This document shows, piece after piece, positions 1-11,120 of a stretch of DNA of 64,000 bases (position 1 is its first letter; the number at the start of each line of letters is the position of its first letter). The stretch is from Sorghum bicolor (lineage: Eukaryota; Streptophyta; Magnoliopsida; Poales; Poaceae). The notes under the pieces are model-generated. The model had not been told where the DNA came from and did no database searches. It worked only from the letters and a program-made list of their open reading frames with translations. The position numbers were made by a program, and so were the translations under genes. The stretch is taken from positions 51,188,183-51,252,182 of the forward strand of contig NC_012871.2 of NCBI RefSeq assembly GCF_000003195.3. The letters run 5' to 3'.

Positions 1-810
1 TCACTATTATCAAGAGTTGAGTTACAACACCGTGCGACGGCTTACAAGATCATATATTCGGTGGAACCCTAATTTGGGTATATGTACCTTTATGTAATTT
101 GGCTATTGTTTTAATATAAGTGTTCTTGTTAAAAAAACCTTTTCATTATCCAAAACCCAGCTATGTTCATTTTTGTAATGTTAAGAAGATATGATTAATT
201 TGGTGGAAAATGTTTAAGAAGATATGTTTTTTTTGCTAATGTAGCAAGAGTAAGAGATGGCACAAAATGTCCATTATTAACTCACTTATTAGCTATAGAG
301 ACATCTTGGAACATATGCAGTTTGAACAAGAAAACCATATGTGAAGGTCCAATTCAAATGTTCCAGTGTTCACTTTAACATTTAAGTCATTCCGATTAAA
401 AACATATTTATCTTGTATAATATTAATAACTTCATGAATCTACACCTGTAAATATATTTTAACTGAAAATAGTAACATATATAATGCAGACATTGGTACC
501 CGAGAGGATACCAAAATTCACCTTAGTCTTCTTAATCATGCTAGTGACGTAACACTCGGTTGTTTTTGACATTCCACTTCTCGGAAGAGTTAGCACCAAA
601 AATTGAAGAGGAAAAAAAGGCTCCACTCTATCAATTTAGCACCTACCGTTCAAGATAGGATCACACAATGTTCAATGATATATATATGCATGTTTCTTTT
701 GAAAAAGAGATCGATTAGGTGTACATATAGGACAACAAATAATCAGTAACCTTGCGCCCGGATGCTACACGCATATAGCTGAGAGATGAGTAAAAGAAAA
801 GAAGAATTGA

Positions 811-905
811 AGATGAGCCATAGCAATCATGCAGAGAGAACCAGGCTGTTGGCTTGGCAATGTTAAGGTTGTTACAAGTGTCAAGCCGAAGTGGCTTGCA
901 TAGCA
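811..905. repeat. Diverged duplicated segment, copy 1
   Basis: This segment resembles 2066-2165. Both share GATGAG, a nearby AATCATGC, and a GCAATGTTRAGGTTGTTACA core followed by TCAAGC. Read on the minus strand both can encode CNNLNIA followed by K or R. That could mean duplicated coding exons or a duplicated noncoding element. No gene model could be completed around either copy. Confidence 0.45.
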
Positions 906-2065
906 TGCTCCAGCCTCCAAGTCTGTGTGACCATGGCCTCTTTCTGCAACCAGGAAGTTTCATATGCTTCATGCGTGCTTATTCCTGCGTGACGTTCACA
1001 CTGAGTCACTTTGCTGTCGACAAGATGCCTAACAATGCAATAACGAATTTTAGAGAGTGAGTAGTGACAGCAAACTAGCTAGTCATCAGCTGTCAATATT
1101 AAATCAATATTTTGTCACCTATTTATTTTCTATTCTTGGACAAAGATTTGAATTCAACTAGAAAACTGAAGGTACAATAATAAATACATTTCCAACTTAT
1201 ATATATAATATATGGTTGGTAACGTTTTTCTCAAAGTTTTGTCACTTTCATGACCAATTTAGTCATTTGTCGACTGTGAATAGTTAAGAAAAATTATCTT
1301 CCACATAGACAAAATCTCGTGATGACGATTGATGCCAATTTACAATAACGTTAAGAGATCAAGTCACATATCAAAGTAGTGCATGCATCGGACATCAGTC
1401 ACACTCTGAACAACTTATATTCAAATCTTGAAACACAAGGAAGATAACAGAAATGAGTGCGACATGAAAGTCGAGTGATGAAATGACAGGCAAGATCGTT
1501 CTGTTAGCCTTTCCATTCATGCCAAATCTTCCAAGCAGAAGCAACTTGAAGTATGGAACTAACCTTAATAAGCTTGTCATGCAAAGAATAATAGAAGCAG
1601 TATATTGTTTATCTGAATTAGTTCCATGTTCCATATCTCTATCTGGAAACTTGCAATTATTGTTTTGGTAACAAATCTGAAAACAGAAGTACACTCTTCC
1701 CTTGATAATAGGTGGTTTTGAGACTAAATCCTAGTATGCTTTTAATAACCTGGGGACACAATGACAAATAAAGGCTACCTCTTCACTTCTTTTGTCGTTA
1801 GTTATAGATAGTAGAATGGGGCTGAACTACCAAGTTGTAGATCCAAGAAATTCTCAGTCTAATCGTATTAGCTAGCCTTTCCTTACAGAGCATAGAGAGA
1901 GATCTAGATCAGTTAGCTTAATTAATATTTCTGGCAGAAACGCTGTGCAGCAGCTATATAGATTCAATTTTTGAGGTTACCAGTAAGTAACTTAACTCAT
2001 GTTGTTGTGCTCATCGATCAGATGGCAAAAAAAAACATATAGCACACAGGATCGAGAATATGCCA

Positions 2066-2165
2066 AAAAGATGAGGCGTAACAATCATGCGTGCGAGTGC
2101 GAAACAGCAGCGATCTAGCTAGCTGGTGCCCTAGCAATGTTGAGGTTGTTACAGGCCTCAAGCTG
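2066..2165. repeat. Diverged duplicated segment, copy 2
   Basis: Partner of the segment at 811-905, about 1.25 kb downstream in the same orientation. The shared core is GCAATGTTRAGGTTGTTACA, and the copies differ by substitutions and an insertion of about 25 bases. Function unknown. Confidence 0.45.
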
Positions 2166-2818
2166 AAGGATCGTACTATCATATCGGAGCTTGCTGCTGC
2201 TTGCTCCCCCATGCCATTTGCCATGCATGTCGATGATCCCTGCACTGGTGCCGGCCGGCCTGCTGGAAGCTTCTTCAAGCTATAGCTAGCTGCTTGCACT
2301 TGTTAGCGTGTGATTTCGTGATTTTCATAGGGGCCGGCCGGGTCAGATTGACGTCAGGACTCAGAAGTTTCAGTGCCACCTCAAAGTTTGTTAGGCTGGT
2401 TCCCTTGATGGCTATGCCTCATCAGACGGTTGGTAGAGGATAGATAGGAATTAACAACACAATGCAAGGCCGGCCGGGCAGCATGAGCATCACACACACT
2501 CATCTGATCATAGACGATGGTGTGTGCGTGGTGACAAGCCTGATTAAATTCTGAGATAGAGTGCAGCATAGTAGATATATAGACAGCTATATTTGAAAGG
2601 ATATCTCTAGAATGCATGGCTGGTGAAGTGGCACAGCACGGGTGAAAGCTACCAGTCTCGATCATCAGCTCGCTCTCACTCTGCAAGCACTTTGGCTAAC
2701 TCTTATCTAGCAAGCTTTTAGCTAGCTAGCTAGGGATGCTTGCTATATAGTAGTCTCCTTGCACGCCGCATGCATTGTCATTGTGATACCTACTAGCTAT
2801 AGCAGCTCTATAAATTGG

Positions 2819-2826
2819 TGCAACTA
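2819..2826 (+). promoter_or_regulatory. Probable TATA box of the TPX2-domain gene
   Basis: A TATAAATT motif lies about 56 bases before the predicted start codon at 2882. The intervening leader contains GAGAGAGAT just before the ATG. A plant TATA box normally sits about 30 bases before transcription start, giving a leader of only about 30 nt. This is inference from position and motif. Confidence 0.5.
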
Positions 2827-2881
2827 TTGGCTGCCCCATATCACACATCTTGCAACCTCTGCATTGCATTAATAGAGAGAG

Positions 2882-5272
2882 ATGGCCAGAGAAATGGAGA
2901 AGCCAAGGAAGGCTACTTCTTCCCCTAATAAGGTTAGTTAGACAAGAAGCAGAAAAGATGCCTCGATGTGTGTAGTATGCAATGCATCCATGTTTTGCTT
3001 GCTTGAGAGATAGATGAGCTGCATGAATCCAAGATCCTTTCTGCGTATTTGCTTCGTTTGTAACCCTCATCAAGCAACTCTCAGCCAACACGCATAGCTC
3101 TGAAATTTGAATTTTGTGTATACAGTTTCTGTCAGGTTTTGTGTACGTGTTCACCGTACTTTGCATGCATGCATGCATAGGAGCTATTACTTTTGTTTTG
3201 AGTTTGACTCATCTTTAGGTTCAAACGTGCATGCTGCTTCTTACGTACGTAGGTACGTTTTCTTTTTAATTTGAAACGTTACCTTGATAGATCAAGTGGA
3301 GTTGATGAGTGACATGTTATCTTGTTGCGTGCTTTTGGTCGTCCTTTAACTTACATGCATGGCTTCTGTCATCCTAGATATAATAAGTTACTTTCAAATT
3401 AGTTAAAGGCTTCCTAGACACGGAGTAAATTATAAAAGATTTTATTTTAAATTAACCAAGCGTCACTTTCTCTGCCTCCGACACTATTTCACTGTTGAGC
3501 TCTTTAATTAATTAATTAATTAATTAATTGCATACCTCTAGCTAGCTCGTTGCCATCATTAAGTACAAGTAATAACAATAGTAATAAGGGACTTGATGCA
3601 TGTATTAACCAATATAATAGCTCCATATTATCACCTAAATTTGATTAATTTTATTTACATGACTGCTTTTTACTCAGAGCTCAACGAATCATACCGGTCC
3701 CAAGAGCCCGGTGAGGAATGGAGGAGGGTCTCCGCCTCATAAGAAGAACACTACTGAGGTATGAACTAGTAAATACATCCATGAATGATTAGTGGCGGAG
3801 CCACTGTCCAACTACATACTCTGGGCAGGCAGCCTGGCTTATCGATGGAGTTATAAAAGAAAAGTTCCTTTGTATCAAAGAAGAAGAACATTATAATTTG
3901 TCCGGGCTTCTAAAAATATATTTGGCTGTCACACTGTCCATTATCATGTAAGGCCACTTACTGTTAACAGCATATGCTTAGGATAATTATAAGCAGGATC
4001 TGGATTTGGATAACAATGCACCATGAGCGGCGTTATTCTTCATCGCTCACAAGAAATTAGCGAAGAGGAGTGTTCTTTACAGTTCAGAGTTTCCACGACA
4101 CAACAAAAGTTGTGTTTAATGTATCCAGTACAAAAAGAAAAAGAAACTTTCCAAATTAAACTTGTCCAACAATAGTAATGCATCCATTTACTTTGATATA
4201 TTTAACTAAAAGATAATTTACTAATAATGAAGAAACATATGGAGCACACTGTTTTTTTTCTTGACGCTATGTGAAGAAGTCAATGCCACAAAATATTATA
4301 ATGCTTTGTGTCTTTATATGAAAATGTTAGCTCATCATATACATCCGTCGTCACTATTTCTTAAACATAATTTAATAAAAAATAATTTATTTGATGCTGT
4401 ACGTCCGAAAATGACTTATGGGGTGGGGTACTTTTCAAGTGGCCACAATACTTTTGTTCCCGGACAGATATGGTCAAACTGGGTAGGACAGTTGATGGTG
4501 GGATGAGACGGATATCATGCTTTTAGCAGTTTCGTTATGGTCCTTTTCCTCTACAATATGGTCCACAGAATATAGGTGTAAATAATTTTTGGTGGAATAT
4601 CCACATCATTATGATATGATTCCTTTCTTCCATGAACAACTAATAATTATAATAATCATAATCCTCGAATATAGAGAAGTATACAATAATCATAACCTCC
4701 ATACACTGGATATTTTTAATAATTTACTTGTGCAATAATAATATTCAAAAAATTAAACTGGATATTTTATATAGCCACGTGGACGAAAAAATGAGCAGCA
4801 AAACGTTCGAAAAGGAGGTCATCAAGACTCGTTGTCTCATGATGAGAGCAAACGCCGTTCTTCATCAACTGCACAAACCTCACCCAAGGTACGGTTCACC
4901 TAAAAGCTTCTATTTTTAACTCTACAATTAGTTGTATCTAAAAGAAAGACTGGAATAATTAATTTTAAAGGTCGTTACTCTCTGTTTGTAATATATAGTC
5001 TCAGAGATCACCGAGACACGAACAACCCCTGAGCTACAACAGGCTTCACACTGAGGAGAGAGCAATAAGGCGGGCTGGCTACAATTATCAGGTTAATTAA
5101 TTACATACTGATAATAAAGATTTATTCTAGCTAATTATATACCACCAAATTTAAGTCAAATTAAGAAACTAACTTGTGAGGGGGGCATGCATGTCTTGCT
5201 TCCGGCCAGGTTGCAAGCAAGATAAATACCCAGGAAATCATTCGCAGATTTGAAGAGAAGCTTGCACAGGTA

Positions 5273-5303
<31 letters not shown>

Positions 5304-6168
5304 ATGCTCATATGTATGGCTGTACCGAAGTATGTATTTTTAAACACAAAATAAATTTTGTGTGTGCATGTATATATGCAGTTGATGGAGGAGCGCGAGA
5401 TAAAGCTGATGAGGAAGGAGATGGTTCCCAAGGCTCAACTTATGCCAGTATTTGACAAGCCATTCCACCCACAAAGGCAATTATTATACTATATAATATA
5501 TGAGCACATATATCGTGAACTCCACATATGATTGAGCTTGTTAGAAGATAGATAGCTAGACATCATCAATAATTGGCTTGGTTCACCAAATCTTCATTAA
5601 TAATCAGCTGAAGCGAATATGAGGAACAGGAAAGTGCAAAAATTAATAAATACTAAAAGAAGGCAGACATTAGACAAGTTCTATCCTTTTTGGATGGTAG
5701 TTGTTCTAGGTACACAAATTAATTAGAGAGTAATGCATTGAATTCCAAGTTTCCAACTGGGGACAAATAAGATAAACTCGATCTACAATGATCAGCAGGA
5801 ATGATTATTGTATTTTGAAGATGAATTTTCTATTAGCACGTATTCCAGCCTCAAAACGTTATCAACAATATAATAATATATATTTACGTTGCTGATCTTG
5901 TCACAAAATTTTTTTTGCATATATGCCTTGTTAATTGAATATATATATACGAAACAATTCAAATTAGTCAATTGCTGGATGCGTCCAACTATTATTAAAG
6001 CCTATATATGTAACTTCAGTTACTTTTTTTACTGTATGGACGTGCAGGTCGACGAGGCCTCTGACGGTGCCAAAGGAGCCAAGTTTCCTGAGGCTGAAAT
6101 GCTGCATCGGTGGAGAGTTCCATCGCCATTTTTGCTACAATGGAGCCAATAATAAGGCCATCAAGTAG
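2882..6168 (+). CDS. TPX2-domain microtubule-associated protein (7 exons)
   Basis: Seven exons join into one 615-nt frame of 204 residues: 2882-2932, 3678-3758, 4775-4888, 4999-5091, 5210-5269, 5382-5476 and 6048-6168 (stop TAG). The first five introns are GT-AG and in phase 0. The sixth (5477-6047) starts with GC in the context AG|GCAATT, and using it restores the family motif across the joint. Residues 1-82 are basic and low complexity. Residues about 100-185 form the TPX2 C-terminal domain: RRAGYNYQVASKI, then a helical RFEEKLAQLMEEREIKLMRK, then VPKAQLMPVFDKPFHPQR followed by RPLTVPKEPSF. In this family the domain binds microtubules, and TPX2 itself acts in spindle assembly. The protein is much shorter than TPX2 and closer in size to small plant TPX2-like/WVD2-like proteins, but the exact subfamily is not assigned. 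The start is the first ATG after the TATA box. No frameshift or stop interrupts it, so it looks intact. Confidence 0.85.
3504..3530. repeat. TAAT microsatellite in intron 1 of the TPX2-domain gene
   Basis: About seven tandem TAAT units lie inside the first intron (2933-3677) of the TPX2-domain gene. No effect on splicing is suggested. Confidence 0.85.
5273..5297. repeat. CT microsatellite next to the intron 5 donor
   Basis: About twelve CT dinucleotides begin three bases into intron 5 (5270-5381) of the TPX2-domain gene, directly after the GTA of the donor site. Length changes here could affect splicing of the 60-base exon 5; that is speculation. Confidence 0.85.
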
Positions 6169-6846
6169 TCCATATATACATGCAGAAAATACACCTGTGC
6201 CTATACAAGTACAAGACGAATTGAAGTATTTTTGCCGTTGCACAATGAGAGCCTACATAAGTTCAATACAATCCACACAAGCATGCATGCATAAATAGCA
6301 GTGTCCTCCCACATGTACGCACGAATTTTCACGTAGCACACAGATGTGGTTGCTGATGACGCATGTAAATTTCCCCCGGCCCCCTTTAACTTTCACTTTT
6401 TTTTTCATCTTTATTAATTTTCCATCTTTCTCTTTTCCTTATTAGCTATAGCTTGTTCATTGTAATTTGCCCCGAGATCCATCCACAGCACTGCGCAATT
6501 GTACTGAAAAGCTAGCTAGGAAACAAAAAGGGGTCATGAGGACGCTGCATGCGCCATGTATGTCTGTTGGCAGCAATAAAGCTTGCATATAGTAGAGTGC
6601 CATGATATGAGCCTTGCCTTGTTGCATGCATTGTGTGCACACATATGCACGTCACTTTCACGTAACAAATTTGTTGTCGCCCGCCCTTGGATCTGGAAAC
6701 CGTTGAGATGAACGTACCACGCATGCCTGCATGCATGCATGGTTTCCGACCGATCGATCTAAATGATGCGAGGTCGACGACGACATGCATGGCCGCTCAG
6801 GTTTCATTTGCATGCATGCATGTCGATCTCATCTACCCCATCCATA
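6169..6846. other. 3' flank of the TPX2-domain gene
   Basis: This is presumed 3' untranslated and downstream DNA. It contains repeated GCATGCATGC palindromes (for example around 6287 and 6727) and no further exon, RNA gene or transposon end that I can recognise. No clear polyadenylation signal can be singled out. Confidence 0.4.
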
Positions 6847-7081
6847 CGTTCTCTGTATAAAATTTAGAAGTCGTTTTAGATAAAATTTGGATTAAACATT
6901 GGAAATATAAATTATCAATAATTTTTAAATTATTGAGTTTGCAAATATAAAAATTATATAAATAGATTTATCTTAAAAAGTACTTTCACAAATATATATA
7001 TATATATATATAATATTTTTATAAAAATAAGAGATCAACGTTGTGTTTTGGATCGACTTCTAAATCTTGGATCGGAGGGTG
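6847..7081. mobile_element. Stowaway-like MITE, degenerate
   Basis: The ends are inverted: the left side reads AAAATTTAGAAGTCG and the right side CGACTTCTAAATCTTGGATC before CGGAGGG. The element is AT-rich, about 235 bases, with a TA at each border. These are Stowaway (Tc1/mariner-derived) traits, but the left terminal CTCCCTCCGT motif has decayed. It has no coding capacity, and an AT microsatellite lies near 6992-7011. Confidence 0.5.
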
Positions 7082-7792
7082 TATGCGCATGCAGCTTGAG
7101 TCAATGATTATATGTATTCTTACGTACTTTCTAGTCGTCATCTCAGTATCTCGCCGGGGGCATGGACGATGCAGTTTGACCAGCCAGCCAGCATGCACTC
7201 TGCAGGCAAGGCAAGGCATGCATGGCACGGTACAGTTTACAATAAGGGCTCTGACCTGAATGATGAATGCCTGCGTACGTGCAGCTTGATGCAATTAGCA
7301 GTTGTCTTTCTCTCTCTCTGTGTGTGTGTGTTCATGCATGCACGCCAAGCGCCGCCTCTGGCATCGATGATTGCGTGAACGTGTCACATCCCTTTCACGG
7401 CGAAAGCTTGTTATTCCAAATGTATGAAGGGGGCGAAACATGCTGACAGCGATTTGGGGACGACGCGCAAAGCTCACCGTGCGTACATATATGCTTTTAT
7501 TTCACTACCGTACGTACTATATGTTTTGACGCGCAAAGCTCATCAGGTAGAGCGTCTCATAATGTTTTGTAGTCCATTTACTATTATTTATTTATATATA
7601 GGACGAGGAGAAGACACTCCCGCTATACTATTTCGATTTTATTACTACGTCTTTCCATACGGATATATATACCAAGTTACCATTGCACAAGAGAAACCAA
7701 GGACCAATGATGGGCCTTTTGAGCCCATGAAACGGCCCAATAACAATCTTACCATCTAGATCATATAGAGGGGGAAAAAAAATCCATTGTAC
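7082..7792. other. Unassigned intergenic DNA
   Basis: I see no gene or element here. ORFs of 60-110 codons occur but have no recognisable domain, and they overlap simple-sequence tracts such as TCTCTGTGTGTG near 7310-7330. Confidence 0.4.
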
Positions 7793-8865
7793 CTCTCTAA
7801 ACTATTGTAGTGTTCTGATTTTTGTTTTTCCTCTTAAACTAAAAATCAGTCATCTTACTTAAACTCTCACCGTTCACTTGCCTCTCTACATGGTTTAAAG
7901 TGGTTTTTAAATCGCATAAAATGTCTCTAAGCTCTTAAAAATTCCAAGAAAACCCTAGAGAAAGATTGTGATACAACGATTCCAAATAAATTATATAAGG
8001 CTCATGAAAGTATCTTGAGAAGCTTCAAGAAAATATATTCAGCTCCATGAAAATGGGAAAATATCCGAAAGACCTAGAATCATGAGAAACAAATATGAGG
8101 TGCGGCAAACAACAATGCAACATATATTAGTGTTAATGCATTAATGCTACACATTTGTGTGAATTGTCTACTATGCTTTTTGTTGCCAAAACTGTTCAAA
8201 ATGCATTTAAGCATCAATTACAATATTTTTAGAATTTTCTAGATTTGTTTGGACATATTTTCATTTTTATATAATTAAATAATTTTTGAAGCATCTAGAG
8301 ATATTTTCATGAGGTCTACTATTTTATTTGGATTCTTCCTATTCCATTATAAATCTATGATTTTTCTCAAAAATTTTAAATACTTAGAGATATTTTCTAT
8401 GATTTTAAAATTGAATCAAGTATTTACCAAATTTATAGAGATATTTTCTTGTGGTCTCAATCTTTTGTTTGGCACATGTATCCCAATATTTATCTAGGAC
8501 TTTTCTTGGAATTTTTAAAACTTATTAGACACATTTTTATGACCGTAAAACCTCATAAAATATTGACCAAATTTGTAGAGATATTTTCATGAGGTCTAAA
8601 CATTTTATTTGGATTTTTCATATCCCAATATATATCTTGGATTTTCTCAGATTGTTTTTCAAAATACATTGAGACATTTACTATGATTTAACCTTATCAG
8701 GCAAGTATTACTGAATTTTTAACTGAAAAAGATAAAGCTGCCTTTAAAACCACTTCGAACCAGACCAGGGAGGTGATTTGAATTGTGTTGAGACTTTAAG
8801 AGGTAAGTTTTCTGGTTTTGAAATTTGAGGTGAAAAAATCAGACTATGACAATAGTTCAAATATA
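7793..8865. mobile_element. Foldback/MULE-like non-autonomous element with long inverted ends
   Basis: The first and last 120 or so bases are imperfect inverted repeats. The left end has ACTATTGTAGTGTTCTGATTT, CCTCTTAAACT and GTTTAAAGTGGTTTTTAA. The right end, reversed, gives ACTATTGTCATAGTCTGATT, CCTCTTAAAGT and GAAGTGGTTTTAAA. The interior is AT-rich and holds three to four degenerate direct repeats of about 150 bases, each containing AGAGATATTTTC, TGAGGTCTA and TTTATTTGGATT. Long inverted ends plus internal repeats fit a non-autonomous Mutator-like or foldback element. No target duplication could be identified and no transposase is encoded. Confidence 0.5.
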
Positions 8866-9769
8866 TGGAATAACTTTTTATCCATCATACAAATCAAATT
8901 TGGTTGTTCTACATGTATGCATGTCTTGTATCTTATACAATGCATCATCCTCCATCATCCATATCGTTTTCATCTAATGGTAACAAGCTGCTCTCTTTGA
9001 GGCCCCAGACATGCAATTGCATCCTAGTCACCTTTATCCAGTTCATATCACAAGTATGACTCTAGCTTCCTCATATTATCGCTTACATATCAACTCCGCA
9101 TCATTCAAGATTGATGCACATGCATTCTGTTTAGTAAATTTTAAGTTTAAAATGAAAGTTTATAAAACAAAATTGGGAAGTGAAACGTACCATCTAAGGG
9201 ACATTGAAAACCCCTATAGAAACTAAAGCAAACTCTTTAAAACAATATGTGAAACTAGTTATGACAATGTTGGGCAACAAGTCAGCTCAAATAATGGCCC
9301 CTGGAAGAGGATCTCATATTTTTTTTCCACTTTCCTTTTTCCCTATCTAGAGAAGGAGAGCTAAGGCCCTTCGCGGCGCTCAAAGCACCCCACTTCTTGA
9401 TAGATGGCAACAAATCCTTCATGTTGGCGCCTTTGTCCCACTCGGTGCAGGTCCTCGACGTTGCGTCATTGCCTCAGCCAACAGTGGTCGACGCCACCGC
9501 GCCTTTTCCTTTCCTGGGAACACAGGTCAACATCGCCACACCTTTTGTTCCGCCCAGTGTTGTGCATTACGCATCTACGTCTTGGCGTTCAGGCCATGCG
9601 GTCGCTGATCTTTGCCGCACACATGAGGGGAGATGGAGGCAACGATGGGGTTTGGGAGAGAGGAGGACGTGAGAGTTTGGAGGAGAGGAGGAGGCAAAGT
9701 GGGCAAGCATTTGGGAGAGTATGAGGCCGTGTGGACGAGGATCTGATTACATATATTAGAATGAGAAGT
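8866..9769. other. Unassigned DNA, probably part interior of a CACTA fragment
   Basis: The first half is AT-rich and featureless. The part from about 9360 to 9720 is more GC-rich and carries two overlapping ORFs of about 90-106 codons without recognisable domains. Because it directly precedes a CACTA right end, it may be element interior, but no left terminus was found. Confidence 0.35.
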
Positions 9770-10050
9770 GACTCACTATCTAGCCACCTCTACAAACGTT
9801 TCTATAGAGACGACTGAAGTTACAAGCTACCTCTAAAAATGATTGCATTTTTCGAGGCAGTGGATAACTCCAGCCGTTTCTATGGAGTCAATGGTAGAGG
9901 TGGCTGAATAGCAGCCGTTTCTATGGAGTCAATGGTAGAGGCGGCTGGATAGCGAGTCGCCCTTGAAGATGCATCCGTAGAGTGGCTCTTGATTCAGTCG
10001 CCTCTATAGTAGAAATGGTCCTGTTGCTGAAAATCGTTTTTGTAGTAGTG
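9770..10050 (-). mobile_element. CACTA-type transposon terminus (fragment)
   Basis: The segment ends in TTTTTGTAGTAGTG, whose reverse complement CACTACTACAAAAACG is a classic CACTA terminus. It is preceded by subterminal repeats: the roughly 40-base unit starting AGCCGTTTCTATGGAGTCAA occurs twice in tandem near 9874-9955, with further degraded copies of the GGCGGCTG/AGTCGCCTCTA type. No matching left end was found within the window, so this is treated as one end of a degraded element. Confidence 0.7.
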
Positions 10051-10241
10051 CTTGTAAACACCGAGCATACAAGGTAAAAGATCTATTTTCTACTAGATGT
10101 AGGGTACACGCGTACCACTAGTATACATTATTGTCATGCGTGCTATTGATTCCCAGTGCATGATTTGCTGATCTTCATATATGGACCTCATCCATCTGAC
10201 CCTTTGTTACTCCAAGAAATAAGATTAGGGTTAATTAGCTA

Positions 10242-10498
10242 CTCCCTCCGTCCCTGAAAGCTTCAACTCCTAGAATCCGTGCCAGTCAAACTTTTTTAAC
10301 TTTGACTAACTTTATAGAAAAAAGCATCTATATCAATGATATAAAATGAGTATCTTATGAAAATATATTATATGATAAATATAATGGCATTAATTTAGTA
10401 CTATAAATCTTAGTGTTTTTTTCTATAAATTTAGTCAAAGTTTTAAAAGTTTGACTTAGGACAACTCTAGAAGTTGTAGCTTTCAGGGATAGAGGGAG
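10242..10498. mobile_element. Stowaway MITE, copy 1
   Basis: It begins CTCCCTCCGTCCCTGAAAG and ends with its inverse CTTTCAGGGATAGAGGGAG, flanked by TA on both sides, which is the Stowaway target duplication. At 257 bases it encodes nothing. It belongs to the same family as 58390-58645: both carry GATCCGTGCCAGTCAAA-type sequence near the left end and GTTTGACTTAGGACAACTCTAGAA near the right. The bases between 10501 and 10697 may be another, decayed MITE (TCCCCTCGGTTCCAAAGAAAT near its left edge, ATGGAGTA near its right). Confidence 0.9.
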
Positions 10499-10724
10499 TA
10501 TATAATATCCCCTCGGTTCCAAAGAAATATCATGAGGGCTAACTTGTTAAGTTGTTGTATGCTATCTATATATGACAATCCCATATAACTGCATGTCTCA
10601 TCTTTCGCGGAGTCAATCTTTTAAATACACAAAAAAATTATAAAAAAATAGTCAACTCTAGAAAATTGAGAAATGTGACATTATTTTATGATGGAGTACA
10701 CACTACGGGAGAAGGGAAATTTGC

Positions 10725-11120
10725 TGAGTGTCGCAGGCTTTGCTGAGAGCCAAAACTCGGGCACTCGGCAAAGCCTCTCTTTGCCGAGTGTTGCACTCGG
10801 CAAAGATTTGCACTGGGCAAAGAGTGGCTTTGCCGAGTGCCAGAAAGAGCCTGGCACTCGGCAAAGAGCTGCTCTCAGCAAAGGTATTCGGCAAAGAAGG
10901 GCACCCAGCAAAATAAAAGGAACCTAACGGCCGCCCCCGCGTACGCTGTTAAAAAAAATGTATTTTACCGAGAGCCGGCATAAGCACTCAGCGAAGACAC
11001 TTGCTTTGCCGAGAGCCAGGATGTGGCACTCGGCAAAGAGGACTCTTTGCCGAGTGCCGCTGCCTAGCAGTCGGCGAAGAGCCCTCTTTGCGAGAGCCGC
11101 GGCCTAGCACTCGGCGAAGT
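10725..11120. repeat. Left subterminal repeats of the CACTA element
   Basis: Multiple direct and inverted copies of TTTGCCGAGTG and CACTCGGCAAAG, some degraded (for example GCGAAG for GCAAAG). In En/Spm-type elements such arrays are the binding sites of the element-encoded DNA-binding protein. ORFs reading through them are artefacts of the repeat. Confidence 0.9.

Larger units (their letters stand above)
1..2817. other. AT-rich intergenic DNA upstream of the TPX2-domain gene
   Basis: No exon chain, RNA gene or complete transposon was recognised. The only structure I can support is a pair of diverged copies of a roughly 100-base segment (about 811-905 and 2066-2165, listed separately). The last few hundred bases before 2818 are presumably promoter of the gene at 2882; GGCCGGCC motifs and GCTAGCTAG runs occur there but I assign no function. 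Short ORFs on both strands lack recognisable domains. Confidence 0.5.

Noticed and set aside
2018..2299. Possible miRNA precursor or antisense MADS-like segment near the duplicated core
   Set aside because: No known mature miRNA matches what I can recall and no convincing stem was seen.
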